DNA from: Massilia sp. Bi118
GTDB lineage: Bacteria; Pseudomonadota; Gammaproteobacteria; Burkholderiales; Burkholderiaceae_D
DNA length: 64,000 nucleotides
Direction of reading: 5' to 3'
Assembly (NCBI RefSeq): GCF_918697865.1
Contig: NZ_CAKKMV010000017.1
Span: 57,080-121,079 of the forward strand
Part shown: one piece after another, positions 16,659 through 25,843 of the stretch
How the letters are laid out: every line of letters begins with the position of its first letter
Numbering within the stretch: the first letter of the stretch is position 1
Translations under genes and position numbers: made by a program
Notes under the pieces: generated by a model
Told to the model about the DNA's origin: nothing
The model's database searches: none
The model's input: only the letters and a program-made list of their open reading frames with translations

Positions 16659-19337
16659 GTGGGACTCAGTTCATCAGGTATCGGATCAGGTCTTGACGTC
16701 GACGGGCTCGTCAGCAAGCTGATGCAGGCCGAGTCGGCGCCGCTGGCCAATTACGCCAAGAAGTCGGCTGCGGTACAGTCCGAAATCACCGCCTATGGCA
16801 AGCTCAGCGCCGCAATCGGCAGCTTCCAGGGCTCCTTGTCCTCCCTCAGCAACGTTTCGACCTTCCGCGCCCTCGGCGTCACGGCCGGCGATACCGATGT
16901 ACTGAGCGGCTCGGCCTCGGGCACGGCCGTGCCGGGCAACTACAAGATCAACGTCTCCCAGCTGGCCTCGGCACAAAGCCTGACCACGACCGGACGGGCC
17001 AGCACCAGCGCCATGATCGGCGCCGGCGCCAAGACCGTGCTGACTTTCCAGTTCGGCAGCGTCGGCGGCGGCAGCTTCGGCGTGAGCGGCACCGCGCTCG
17101 GCGCGGGGGTGTCCAGCGGCGGCATCGCGGCCGGTTCGCTGACCCTGAACGGCACCGCCATCGCCACCGACGGCAATACCCGCAGCGCCAAGCAACTGGC
17201 GGCGGCCATCAATGCAAAGACCGACAAGACCGGCGTCACCGCCACGGCAAGCGCCACCAGCACCGCCGCCGACATGTTCGGCAGCGCAGGCGCGACCAGC
17301 TTCGGCACCGTCACGGCCACGGCGGGCAGTAGTTACTCCCTGACCGTCGGCGGGGTCCAGCTCGCGTCCCTGGACGATACCGGCACCGGCGGCCCGCTGG
17401 CCGCGGGCGACATCGACACTGCCCTCACCGGCACCAACCCGACCACCCAGGCGCTGGCGGCGGCCGGCATCACCTTCACCGGCAAGGCCTCGGATGGCAC
17501 CCTGCGCTTCTCGGCCGCCGACGGCGCCGACATCGCCGTGACCGAAACCGTCACCGGGGCCGGTGTGAAGGGCGGCCTGCAGACCGCCGCCACCGCCGCG
17601 AACGACGGTTCCACCTTCACCGCCACCGCTGGCGTCAGCCTCAGCTCGTCCTCGGGCACCTCGATCCTGGTCGGCGGCAGCAACCCGTCGCTGGCGGGCC
17701 TCACTGCCGGCACCCAGGGCAGCTACGTCGGCTCGAGCTTCACCCAGGATGGCGCCCAGGCCAGCGGCACCGTCACCCTTGAAGCCGGCGACCAGAGCCT
17801 GGCCGGCATCCGCGACGCCATCAACAAGGCGAATGTGGGCGTCACCGCCAGCATCATCTCGGACGGCAGCGATTCGCCCTACCACCTGGTCGTTACTTCG
17901 AACAAGACCGGCGCCAGCTCGTCGATGAAGATCGGCGTGGCCGGCGCCGACGGCCTCGATCCCGACCCGGCCATTGCCAGCCTGCTGGGCTACGATCCGG
18001 CCGGCGCCCAGGGCCTGACCCAGACCAGCGCGGCCCAAAGCACCAAGCTGAACGTCAATGGCATCGAAGTCAGCAGCAACAGCATGGACGTCACTGGCGC
18101 CGTCGAGGGCCTGACCATCAGCGTCAAGGACATCGGCACCAGCACCCTGAACGTGACCCGCGACACCGCCTCGGTGCGCACCGCGATCGACAGCTTCGTC
18201 AAGGCCTACAACACGCTGAACTCGACGATCTCGAGCCTGACCGCCTATAACGCCGATACCAAGACCGCCGGTCCGCTGCAGGGCGACGCCACCGCGCGCG
18301 GCATCCAGAGTCAGTTGCGCGCCGCGCTGGGCAAGGCCGTGCAGGGCCTGGGAGGCGGCCTGACCACCCTGAGCCAGGTTGGCATCGCCTTCCAGAAGGA
18401 CGGCAGCCTGGCGCTCGACTCCGGCAAGTTGAGCAAGGCAATGACGGAGAAGTACGACGACATCGCCGGCGTCTTCGCGGCGGTCGGCAAGGCCACCGAC
18501 GGCCTGATCTCGGTCTCCAGCAACTCGACCAAGACCCAGGCCGGCAACTACGCGGTCAACATATCGCAGATGGCGACCCAGGGCGCGCTGAAATCCGAAA
18601 ACGCGCTGGCGGCGAGCACCACGATCGCCGCCAACACCACCTGGACCGTCACCCTGAACCAGACCGATCCGGTTACCGCCAGCAAGGTGCAGAACATCGC
18701 GATCCCGGCCGGCACTTATAACCAGAAAGAGCTGGCTGCGATGCTGCGCTCGGCCATCAACGGCGACAGCGATTTCGCCGGCACCGGCGACACGGTCGAG
18801 ACCTCGGTCGACGCCGACGGCAAGCTGTCGATCTCATCCAGCAAATACGGCGACACCTCGAACATCGCGATCGCCAGCGTCACCGGGACCAAGGTCGAGG
18901 ACCTGTTCGGCGCCGCCACCCCGGCCAAGGGCCTGAACGTGGCCGGCACCATCGGCGGCCTGGCCGCCACCGGCAACGGCCAGACCCTGACCGCGATGGC
19001 CGGCTCGGCTGTCGAAGGCTTGCAGCTGAAGGTCAACGGCGGCGCCACCGGCGACCGCGGCAGCATCAGCTTCTCGCAGGGCTACGCCTTCCAGCTGAAT
19101 ACGCTGGCGGCAGGCTTCATCGGCACCGACGGCATGGTGACCGGCAAGACCAACGGCCTGAACGCCACCGTGAAGTCGATCCAGAAGCAGACGGACACCT
19201 TCAACACGCGCCTGACCGCGATCGAAGCCCGCTACCGCGCCCAATTTACCGCCCTGGACTCGATGCTCTCCTCGATGCAGACGACCCAGAGCTACCTGAC
19301 CCAGCAGCTCGCGGCCATCTCGGCCAATGCGGGCTAA
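16659..19337 (+). CDS. fliD: Flagellar filament cap protein FliD (hook-associated protein 2)
   Basis: The cap oligomer folds flagellin at the filament tip. The N-terminal FliD_N starts GLSSSGIGSGLDVDGLVSKL with the usual coiled segment; the C-terminal FliD_C has VRTAIDSFVKAYNTLNSTIS and ends in a coil reading YRAQFTALDSMLSSMQTTQS. At 892 residues it is nearly twice E. coli FliD (468). The extra mass is two modules with GNY(K/A)(I/V)N(V/I)SQ motifs (about residues 85-95 and 627-637). The start is GTG with GAGGAGG upstream. It heads the unit fliD-fliS-fliT and following genes. Confidence 0.95.
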   Translation: MGLSSSGIGSGLDVDGLVSKLMQAESAPLANYAKKSAAVQSEITAYGKLSAAIGSFQGSLSSLSNVSTFRALGVTAGDTDVLSGSASGTAVPGNYKINVSQLASAQSLTTTGRASTSAMIGAGAKTVLTFQFGSVGGGSFGVSGTALGAGVSSGGIAAGSLTLNGTAIATDGNTRSAKQLAAAINAKTDKTGVTATASATSTAADMFGSAGATSFGTVTATAGSSYSLTVGGVQLASLDDTGTGGPLAAGDIDTALTGTNPTTQALAAAGITFTGKASDGTLRFSAADGADIAVTETVTGAGVKGGLQTAATAANDGSTFTATAGVSLSSSSGTSILVGGSNPSLAGLTAGTQGSYVGSSFTQDGAQASGTVTLEAGDQSLAGIRDAINKANVGVTASIISDGSDSPYHLVVTSNKTGASSSMKIGVAGADGLDPDPAIASLLGYDPAGAQGLTQTSAAQSTKLNVNGIEVSSNSMDVTGAVEGLTISVKDIGTSTLNVTRDTASVRTAIDSFVKAYNTLNSTISSLTAYNADTKTAGPLQGDATARGIQSQLRAALGKAVQGLGGGLTTLSQVGIAFQKDGSLALDSGKLSKAMTEKYDDIAGVFAAVGKATDGLISVSSNSTKTQAGNYAVNISQMATQGALKSENALAASTTIAANTTWTVTLNQTDPVTASKVQNIAIPAGTYNQKELAAMLRSAINGDSDFAGTGDTVETSVDADGKLSISSSKYGDTSNIAIASVTGTKVEDLFGAATPAKGLNVAGTIGGLAATGNGQTLTAMAGSAVEGLQLKVNGGATGDRGSISFSQGYAFQLNTLAAGFIGTDGMVTGKTNGLNATVKSIQKQTDTFNTRLTAIEARYRAQFTALDSMLSSMQTTQSYLTQQLAAISANAG

Positions 19338-19361
19338 TCACTGATTTATCGGAGAACCAAG

Positions 19362-19817
19362 ATGTTTGGAACCATGAAACGCGGCGTCAACGCCTATGCC
19401 AACGTGGGCCTGGAGACCGGCATCGCCTCGGCCTCGCCGCACAAGCTGATCGTCATGCTGTACGACGGCGCGCTGGTGGCGCTGCTGAGCGCCAAGACCA
19501 ACATCGCCGCGAACAATATCGCGGCGAAGGGCACGGCGATCTCGAAGGCGATCACGATCATCGACAACGGCCTGCGCGCTTCGCTGGACAAGGACGCCGG
19601 CGGCGAAATCGCGGCCAACCTGGACGCCCTGTACGACTACATGAGCCGCCGCCTGCTGCACGCCAACCTGAAGAACGACGTGCCGGCCATCGAGGAAGTG
19701 CACCGCCTGCTCTCCGACCTGCGCGAAGCCTGGGTCGCGATCGGCGACAAGGTCGCCCAGCCGGCCGCCACGGCCGCCCCGGCAGCCCAGCCGGCGCCTG
19801 CCTTCGCGGGTGCCTGA
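19362..19817 (+). CDS. fliS: Flagellin export chaperone FliS
   Basis: The 151-residue protein binds the C-terminal D0 of flagellin in the cytosol and prevents premature polymerisation. Signature SASPHKLIVMLYDGAL and the following helices are present. An Ala/Pro-rich tail (about 20 residues) extends beyond the usual length. It lies 24 bases after fliD. Confidence 0.95.
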   Translation: MFGTMKRGVNAYANVGLETGIASASPHKLIVMLYDGALVALLSAKTNIAANNIAAKGTAISKAITIIDNGLRASLDKDAGGEIAANLDALYDYMSRRLLHANLKNDVPAIEEVHRLLSDLREAWVAIGDKVAQPAATAAPAAQPAPAFAGA

Positions 19818-19820
19818 ACC

Positions 19821-20147
19821 ATGATGACCGGACAAGACATCGTATCGGTCTATGAAGCGATGGCCGGCATCAGCGACCAGATGCTGCTTGCCGCCACCGC
19901 CAACGACTGGGACCGCGTGGTCCAGCTCGAGCAGCAGTGCAATGCCTGCGTGCGCCAGCTGAAGGCCAGCGGCGACGGCCAGCCGCTCGCCGCGCCGGAA
20001 CGCGTGCGCAAAGTGAACGCGATCCGCAAGATGCTGGCCAGCGACCGCCAGATCCGCGACCTGACCCAGCCGTGGATGGCGAAGCTGTCGGCACTGATGA
20101 ACAATAACGCCACCGAGCGCCGCATTGCGCGCGCTTACGGCGTCTAA
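19821..20147 (+). CDS. fliT: FliT-like flagellar export chaperone
   Basis: Encodes 108 residues of all-helical character, 3 bases after fliS. The helix DWDRVVQLEQQCNACVRQL and the C-terminal ERRIARAYGV resemble FliT, the chaperone of FliD that in enterics also restrains FlhDC. Sequence conservation in this family is low, so the name rests partly on position. Start codon is the first of two adjacent Met codons (MMTG). Confidence 0.82.
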   Translation: MMTGQDIVSVYEAMAGISDQMLLAATANDWDRVVQLEQQCNACVRQLKASGDGQPLAAPERVRKVNAIRKMLASDRQIRDLTQPWMAKLSALMNNNATERRIARAYGV

Positions 20148-20155
20148 GACCTGCC

Positions 20156-21256
20156 ATGATTCCGCGCGACCAGCTTTCCTTGAGCCCCGTCGCGCGCACC
20201 GGGCCGGTCCAGACGATTGCCGACCCGCGCCAGCAGGCCTTCCAGCGCGCCATGGCGACCCAGCTCGGCCAGTCGCTGCAGGCCGAGGTCCTCGGCAAGC
20301 TCTCCGACGGCAGTTTCGTGGTGCGGGTGGCCGACATGGCGGCCCGCATGCCGCTGCCCGCCAACGTGCAGGTCGGCGCCCAGGTGCCGCTGACCCTGGT
20401 CGCCGTGCATCCGCGTCCCACCTTCCAGCTGAGCACCGCCCAGGGCGAGCAGGCCTTTGCCGAAGCCGGGCCGGCGCTGCCGGAAGGCGCTCATTTGCAG
20501 GGATCGCCGCTCGCCTGGGTGGAAGGCAAGGAGGCGGCCGCCTTGACGCGCGCCGCCGCCCTGCTCGCGCGCGCCCAGCTGCCTGCGGCCGCGCTGGGCG
20601 CGGAGAGCGGCGCCGGGGCCTCGCTCAGCAAGGCCGGCAAGGCGCTGGGCGATGTGATCGCCGCGGCCCTGGCGAGCGACACGCCGCAGACCGCCGCCAT
20701 CGGCCGCACGCCGCTGCTGGGTGCGCCCGGCGCGGACGCCGGCCAGATCGCCGCGGCCTTGCGGCAGGGGATCGAAAAGAGTGGCCTGTTCTACGAATCC
20801 CATGTGGCCGAATGGGCGCAGGGAACGCGCACCCAGGCCGAGCTCGCGGCCGAGCCGCAGGCGCGCGGGATGGCGCCGCCTTCGGACCCGAACACCGCCC
20901 AGCTGATCAATCTGCAGCTGAACGCGCACGAGCAGGCGCGCATGGCCTGGCAAGGACAGCTTTGGCCGGGGCAGGAAATGCGCTGGGAGATCGAGCGGGA
21001 TTCGGCGCAGCCGGAGCCTGGCTCGCATGAGGGTGGCGACGCGCCGTCGAGCTGGCAGAGCAGCCTGACCTTGCGCTTCGGCCAACTGGGCGAAGTGGCG
21101 GCGAAGGTGGTGCTGTCCGGCGGCCAGCTGCACATTCGCCTGGATGCGCCCGCGTCCGCGCGCGACCTGCTGGAGGCCGGGCGCGGGCGCCTCGCGGATG
21201 CGCTGGATGCGGCCGGCACGCCTCTGAACACCCTGGCGATCCACGGCCATGGCTAA
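20156..21256 (+). CDS. FliK-like flagellar hook-length control protein (second copy)
   Basis: The 366-residue protein has an N-terminal beta-rich part (VLGKLSDGSFVVRVADMAAR, LTLVAVHPRP) and a C-terminal Flg_hook-type domain (LTLRFGQLGEVAAKVVLSGG, LHIRLDAPAS). Canonical FliK measures hook length and triggers the export switch at FlhB. A separate canonical fliK exists at 28474, so this is a paralogue or has a different job. It overlaps the FlhB-like gene that follows by 8 bases, which pairs a FliK-like with an FlhB-like protein. Confidence 0.75.
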   Translation: MIPRDQLSLSPVARTGPVQTIADPRQQAFQRAMATQLGQSLQAEVLGKLSDGSFVVRVADMAARMPLPANVQVGAQVPLTLVAVHPRPTFQLSTAQGEQAFAEAGPALPEGAHLQGSPLAWVEGKEAAALTRAAALLARAQLPAAALGAESGAGASLSKAGKALGDVIAAALASDTPQTAAIGRTPLLGAPGADAGQIAAALRQGIEKSGLFYESHVAEWAQGTRTQAELAAEPQARGMAPPSDPNTAQLINLQLNAHEQARMAWQGQLWPGQEMRWEIERDSAQPEPGSHEGGDAPSSWQSSLTLRFGQLGEVAAKVVLSGGQLHIRLDAPASARDLLEAGRGRLADALDAAGTPLNTLAIHGHG

Positions 21257-21611
21257 GGACGTCAATACGCGGCGTCAGCACGCGGTCGCGTTGGCCTATG
21301 GCGCCGGCGACGCGGCGCCGAAAGTCGTGGCCAAGGGCCAGGGCCTGGTCGCCGAGCAGATCATCGGGCGCGCGCGGGATGCCGGCGTGTTCGTGCACGA
21401 GTCGAAAGAACTGGTGTCGCTGCTGATGGAAGTCGACCTCGACCGGCAAATTCCACCCGCCCTGTATCGCGCCATTGCCGAACTGTTGGCATGGCTTTAT
21501 TATATTGAGTCAGCGCAAGCTCCTGGCCAGGCCCTACCCCCGCCTCCGGACACGACGCGACTCCTGCAACCAGAAGAATCACCGGTTGGAACAGATGCAA
21601 GCAATCACTGA
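21249..21611 (+). CDS. FlhB C-terminal-domain homologue (YscU/EscU-like switch protein)
   Basis: The 120-residue soluble protein aligns only with the cytoplasmic end of FlhB: QHAVALAYGAGDAAPKVVAKGQG and GVFVHESKELVSLLMEVDLD with IPPALYRAIAELLAWLYYIE. No transmembrane part is present and the autocleavage motif NPTH is reduced to RQH, so it corresponds to the fragment after the cleavage site. Such proteins (often called FhlB) can substitute for the FlhB C-terminal piece in substrate switching. Full-length flhB is not in the window. It overlaps the next gene by 17 bases. Confidence 0.85.
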   Translation: MAKDVNTRRQHAVALAYGAGDAAPKVVAKGQGLVAEQIIGRARDAGVFVHESKELVSLLMEVDLDRQIPPALYRAIAELLAWLYYIESAQAPGQALPPPPDTTRLLQPEESPVGTDASNH

Positions 21612-22353
21612 AGCCGAACTTGAAGCCTGGCACGACTACGAAGTCGAGTCGCGCAGGGAAATTGTCGCGCTGCTGCGCCAGATCTCCGAAAAGAACCAGC
21701 TGGTCCGCGTGCTGATCAAGGGCGAGGCCGACGTCTGCGTCACCTCGATCCTAGACGTCGACGCGGATACCAATACCGTGGTGCTGGACCGTCCGGTCAG
21801 CCGCGACCAGATCGAGCGCATCGTCGCCGCCGGCGAGGTCCGCTGCGAGACCTCGCTCGACAAGATCCGCATCCTGTTCGGCGCCAGCGCGCTGCGCGAG
21901 ATCAGCTACGACGGCGGCACCGCGATCCGGGCCGACATCCCGGCTCACCTGATCCGCCTGCAGCGCCGCGAGTTCTACCGCATGGCGACCCCGGTCAGCA
22001 ACCCGGTGCGCGTGACCATTCCGATGCCCGCCGAACTGGGCGGCAAGCTGGAGACCTTCCCGCTGGCCGACATCAGCTGCGGCGGCATTGCGATCCTGGA
22101 CAACAAGCAGATCCTGGGCACGACCATCGGCGAGACCTTCGCCGGCTGCCGCCTCGACCTGCCGGAAATCGGCCCGGTCATGACCTCGCTGCAGATCCGC
22201 AATTCGCTCGACATGACGCTGCTGAACAACAAAACCAACCGCCGCCTCGGCTGCCAGTTCGTCGACATTTCGCGCGGCAACCTGGCCGCGGTGCAGCGCT
22301 ACATCACCAAGCTGGAACGCGAACGCAACGCCCGCCTGGCCGGTTTGGTCTAA
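21595..22353 (+). CDS. ycgR: YcgR-like cyclic di-GMP effector (PilZ domain)
   Basis: The 252-residue protein has an N-terminal YcgR domain (about residues 20-115) and a C-terminal PilZ domain. The cyclic di-GMP-binding motifs are both intact: RREFYR at 124-129 and DISCGG at 159-164. In enterics YcgR binds the motor and slows it when cyclic di-GMP is high. The start at MQAITEAE was chosen because the frame further upstream lies inside the previous gene. It connects the local diguanylate cyclases to flagellar output. Confidence 0.9.
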   Translation: MQAITEAELEAWHDYEVESRREIVALLRQISEKNQLVRVLIKGEADVCVTSILDVDADTNTVVLDRPVSRDQIERIVAAGEVRCETSLDKIRILFGASALREISYDGGTAIRADIPAHLIRLQRREFYRMATPVSNPVRVTIPMPAELGGKLETFPLADISCGGIAILDNKQILGTTIGETFAGCRLDLPEIGPVMTSLQIRNSLDMTLLNNKTNRRLGCQFVDISRGNLAAVQRYITKLERERNARLAGLV

Positions 22354-22516
22354 ATTCGGGGTCATGAATTCGGGGTCAGACCACTTTTCTGATCAATTCT
22401 GCCTCGGCAATAAACAAAGCCGCCTTCGCATGCGTCCCGGTGGGAGCAGCGAAGGCGGCTTGTTTTTTGTTACCTAGGGTTAGTTGCCACAAAAAGTGCT
22501 CTGACCCCGAATTTTT
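22351..22516. repeat. GGGGTCAGA-family repeats flanking a terminator
   Basis: Two direct copies (22351-22364 and 22366-22380) lie on one side of the terminator and one inverted copy (about 22495-22514) on the other, so the outer arms can pair around the terminator. The interval separates convergent ycgR and fliE; the inverted copy runs up to the fliE stop codon. Confidence 0.8.
22417..22470 (+). terminator. Strong Rho-independent terminator between ycgR and fliE
   Basis: AAGCCGCCTTCGC (22417-22429) pairs perfectly with 22449-22461, followed by TGTTTTTTG. Upstream A-rich bases (AATAAACAAA) give a shorter U-tract for the other strand, so it may serve both convergent genes. Confidence 0.9.
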
Positions 22517-22931
22517 AGACTTGCATGTTCATGATGTCGTGGTAGGCCGACACCAGCTTGTTGCGCACCTGCACCGTGGCCTGGAAGGTGATGCTGGCTT
22601 TCTGCATGGCGATCATGGTGTCCGACAGGCTGACCGAATCGTCGCCCGATGCGAATTTCTTGCCCATGTCTTCCGCGTTGTCCTGGGCTTTGCTGACGTT
22701 GTCCAGCTGGGCCTTCAGCGCGTCCGAGAAGCTGACCTTGGACGAGGACTCGACGCCTTCCGCGCCGCCCGGCTTGCCCAGGCTGCCGATCCCGCCGATG
22801 CCGCCAATACCGCCAGATGACAGCGCCGACGCCGCAGACCCGCCCGAAGGCATGGCCGGCTTGCTGGCCGCCGCCTTCAGTTGCGCCATCATCGCTTCGA
22901 TGCGGCTGCTGTCGATTCCGCCGATATTCAT
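22515..22931 (-). CDS. fliE: Flagellar hook-basal body protein FliE
   Basis: FliE joins the MS ring to the rod. The 138-residue protein has a Gly/Ser/Ala-rich N-terminus and the conserved C-terminal part: FSDALKAQLDNVSKAQDNAE, then DDSVSLSDTMIAMQKASITFQ ending NKLVSAYHDIMNMQV. E. coli FliE is 104 residues. It is transcribed divergently from fliF rather than just upstream in the same direction, but shares the same control region. Confidence 0.93.
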   Translation of the reverse strand: MNIGGIDSSRIEAMMAQLKAAASKPAMPSGGSAASALSSGGIGGIGGIGSLGKPGGAEGVESSSKVSFSDALKAQLDNVSKAQDNAEDMGKKFASGDDSVSLSDTMIAMQKASITFQATVQVRNKLVSAYHDIMNMQV

Positions 22932-22951
22932 GTCCGCCTCTTTCTAGTCAG

Positions 22952-22994
22952 TTGGGGTCAGAGCCCATTCGCGTGAACCGGGCTCTGACCCCAA
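22952..22994. repeat. Palindromic GGGGTCAGA-family repeat
   Basis: Exact 15-base arms TTGGGGTCAGAGCCC (22952-22966) and 22980-22994 surround a 13-base loop. It lies in the 215-base divergent region between fliE and fliF, 21 bases upstream of the fliE ATG, an unusual place for this family, which otherwise follows gene ends. Confidence 0.85.
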
Positions 22995-23084
22995 ATGAAA
23001 ACATTCATTCAGGCTGTCAGAATAGCAGTGCCCCGGCAAGGACTGGCGTCGAGCAGCGCCGTAAACACCCTCCTTTTCCCGGTA

Positions 23085-23111
23085 TTGAATGTTGCCCTAC
23101 GGCTTCATAAT
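23085..23111 (+). promoter_or_regulatory. Possible sigma-70 promoter of fliF
   Basis: TTGAAT (23085-23090) and CATAAT (23106-23111) lie 15 bases apart (16 if ATTGAA is used), 36 bases before the fliF ATG. The spacing is short, so this is tentative. No sigma-54 or sigma-28 site is evident. Confidence 0.35.
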
Positions 23112-23146
23112 GGCGTTCAACTACCCTACACCCCCGACCAACCACC

Positions 23147-24835
23147 ATGGCAACAGCAGCGGAACCACTCCTCGACGATGACCTCGGCGCCCACGCCGAA
23201 CCCAGGCCGAAGTATTGGGAAACTCCGATGGGCAAGAAAGTCGTGGCCGGCGCCGCCGTTGCCCTGGCGCTGGCGGTCGTTGCCGCGATCTGGCTGTGGA
23301 GCTCGGCGCCCGACTACAAGGTGCTGTTCTCGAACTTCAGCGACCGCGACGGCGGCGCGATCACCGCTTCGCTCGACCAGATGGGGGTCAAGTACAAGTT
23401 CTCCGAAGGCGGCACCGCGATCCTGATCCCGGCCGAGCAGGTGCCCAGCGTGCGCCTGAAGCTGGCGTCCCAGGGCCTGCCGCGCGCCGGCAACGTCGGC
23501 TTCGAACTGCTCGAGAACCAGAAGCTGGGCACCTCGCAGTTCGTCGAACAGGTCAACTACCAGCGCTCGCTCGAAGGCGAGCTGGCGAACTCGATCCAGG
23601 CCGTGTCGGCGGTGGCGTCGGCGCGCGTGCACCTGGCGATGCCGAAGCCCTCCGTGTTCGTGCGCGACCAGCAGAAGCCCACCGCTTCGGTGCTGCTCAA
23701 CCTGCAGCCGGGCCGCGCGCTCGACCAGGCGCAAGTCAGCGCCATCGTGCACCTGGTGGCCTCCTCGGTGCCGGAACTGACCCCGTCCAACGTGACCGTG
23801 GTCGACCAGAACGGCACCCTGCTCTCCGACACCAGCGCCAAAAACGGCAAGCAGCTCGATCCGAACCAGCTGAAGTACGTCGAAGCCCTGCAGGCCAACA
23901 TCGTCAAGCAGGTCGAGTCGATGATCGCGCCTATCGTCGGCCAGACCAATGTGCGCGCCGAGGCGACCGCTGAAGTGGATTTCGCCCAGGTCGATACCGC
24001 CGCCGAGATGTACAAGCCGAATTCGCCGCCGGAGCCGCAGGCGATCCGCAGCCAGCAGACTTCCGAGCAGACCGGCCCCGGCTCGCAGAACCCGTCGGGC
24101 ATCCCGGGCGCGCTGTCGAACCAGCCGCCGGGCGTGGCGACGGCACCGATCGAAGGCGGCGCCCCGGCAGCGGGCCAGCAGCAAACCACGACTGGCCCGT
24201 CCAGCAAGAACGCCACCACCAATTACGAAGTCGACAAGACCCTGCGCTTCGAGCAGAAGCCGATGGGCGGCATCAAGCGCCTGACCGTGGGCGTGGTGGT
24301 CAACTACCGCCGCAGCATCGATCCGAAGACCGGCAAGGTCGTGGTCAAGCCGCTCACCGCCGCCGAAGTCGCGCAGATCAATGAGCTGGTCAAGCAGGCC
24401 ATGGGCTACAACCAGGCGCGCGGCGACACCCTGAACGTGGCCAACGCCCCGTTCGACGGCGTCGACAAGCCGGCCGAGGAAACCGTCGACTGGTGGAAGG
24501 ACAAGAACAACCTGCCGCTGGCCAAGGACGTGGCAAAGTGGGTGTTCATCGCGCTGGTGCTGCTGTTCCTCTGGTACCGCATCCTGCGCCCGGTCCTGAA
24601 GCCGGTGATGAAGAAATTCGACGAGGCGGTCGAGATGCCGCCGGAACCGGAACCGGAAGAGCCGGAGCCGGAACCGGAACCGGACTACGAGGAAATCGCC
24701 CGCATCGCCCGCGAAGCGGAAGAACAGAAGCAGGTCATCGTCTACAAGAGCAACCTGGAGATGGCCAAGACCCTTGCGCAGAACGACCCGCGCATCGTGG
24801 CAAACGTGATCAAGGAATGGCTGGGCGCCGAATAA
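23147..24835 (+). CDS. fliF: Flagellar MS-ring protein FliF
   Basis: The inner-membrane MS ring is the first structure of the basal body. The 562-residue protein has a transmembrane helix at about 31-51, periplasmic ring-building motifs (YKVLFSNFSDRDGGAITASL, GFELLENQKLGTSQFVEQVN) and a second helix at about 465-483. The cytoplasmic tail carries a Pro-Glu repeat and ends in a helix (MAKTLAQNDPRIVANVIKEW) that binds FliG. It heads the fliFGHIJK unit. Confidence 0.97.
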   Translation: MATAAEPLLDDDLGAHAEPRPKYWETPMGKKVVAGAAVALALAVVAAIWLWSSAPDYKVLFSNFSDRDGGAITASLDQMGVKYKFSEGGTAILIPAEQVPSVRLKLASQGLPRAGNVGFELLENQKLGTSQFVEQVNYQRSLEGELANSIQAVSAVASARVHLAMPKPSVFVRDQQKPTASVLLNLQPGRALDQAQVSAIVHLVASSVPELTPSNVTVVDQNGTLLSDTSAKNGKQLDPNQLKYVEALQANIVKQVESMIAPIVGQTNVRAEATAEVDFAQVDTAAEMYKPNSPPEPQAIRSQQTSEQTGPGSQNPSGIPGALSNQPPGVATAPIEGGAPAAGQQQTTTGPSSKNATTNYEVDKTLRFEQKPMGGIKRLTVGVVVNYRRSIDPKTGKVVVKPLTAAEVAQINELVKQAMGYNQARGDTLNVANAPFDGVDKPAEETVDWWKDKNNLPLAKDVAKWVFIALVLLFLWYRILRPVLKPVMKKFDEAVEMPPEPEPEEPEPEPEPDYEEIARIAREAEEQKQVIVYKSNLEMAKTLAQNDPRIVANVIKEWLGAE

Positions 24836-24838
24836 GAC

Positions 24839-25843
24839 ATGAGCGACAAGGACAAAGACAACATCAACAAGGCGGCCATCCTGATGCTGGCCCTGGGCGA
24901 ATCGGAAGCGGCGGAAGTGATGCGCTTCCTGGGCCCGCGCGAAGTGCTCAAGCTGGGCGCGGCGATGGCGCAGATGAAGGCGGTGCAGCACGAAGAAGTG
25001 ACGGCGGTGCTGACCGACTTCCGCGAGCGCGTCGACCTGCAGTCGACCGTCGGCCTGGACTCGGACGAGTACATCCGCCAGGTGCTGACCAAGGCGCTGG
25101 GCGACGACAAGGCCGCCGTGCTGCTGAACCGTATCCTGGGCGGCAAGGACGCCTCCGGCATCGAAAGCCTGAAGTGGATGGACTCGCCCTCGGTGGCGGA
25201 ACTGATCCGCAACGAGCATCCGCAGATCATCGCCACCATCCTGGTCCACCTCGAGCGCGACCAGGCCTGCGAGATCCTGGCATACTTCACCGACCGCCTG
25301 CGCAACGACGTGGTGCTGCGTATCGCGACCCTGGACGGCGTCCAGCCGGCCGCGCTGCGCGAGCTGAACGACGTGCTGACCAAGCTCCTGTCGGGTAACG
25401 AGAACATCAAGAAGTCCTCGCTGGGCGGTGTGCGCACCGCGGCCGAAATCCTGAACTTCATGAGCGGCGAGCAGGAAAATTCGGTCATGGAGAACATCAA
25501 GAACTACGACAACGACATGGCGCAGAAGATCATGGACGAGATGTTCGTGTTCGATAACATCATCGACATCGACGACCGCGGCATCCAGCTGCTGCTGCGC
25601 GAAGTGCAGTCCGAGATGCTGATCATCGCGCTGAAAGGCGCTTCGCAGGATCTGCGCGAGAAGGTATTCAAGAACATGTCGCAGCGTGCGGCCGAGATGA
25701 TGCGCGAAGACCTCGAATCGAAAGGGCCGGTGCGCCTGTCCGAAGTGGAATCCCAGCAGAAGCAGATCCTGCAGATCGTCCGCCGCCTGGCCGACGAAGG
25801 CCAGATCGTCCTGGGCGGCAAAGGTGAGGACTCGTTCGTCTGA
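24839..25843 (+). CDS. fliG: Flagellar motor switch protein FliG
   Basis: FliG couples the stator to rotor rotation. The 334-residue length is standard. NKAAILMLALGESEAAEVMR marks the N-terminal FliF-binding domain, the EHPQ motif (residues 126-129) lies in the middle domain, and the charged C-terminal torque helix region contains DLREKVFKNMSQRAAEMMRE. It starts 3 bases after the fliF stop and its stop overlaps fliH by one base. Confidence 0.97.
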   Translation: MSDKDKDNINKAAILMLALGESEAAEVMRFLGPREVLKLGAAMAQMKAVQHEEVTAVLTDFRERVDLQSTVGLDSDEYIRQVLTKALGDDKAAVLLNRILGGKDASGIESLKWMDSPSVAELIRNEHPQIIATILVHLERDQACEILAYFTDRLRNDVVLRIATLDGVQPAALRELNDVLTKLLSGNENIKKSSLGGVRTAAEILNFMSGEQENSVMENIKNYDNDMAQKIMDEMFVFDNIIDIDDRGIQLLLREVQSEMLIIALKGASQDLREKVFKNMSQRAAEMMREDLESKGPVRLSEVESQQKQILQIVRRLADEGQIVLGGKGEDSFV

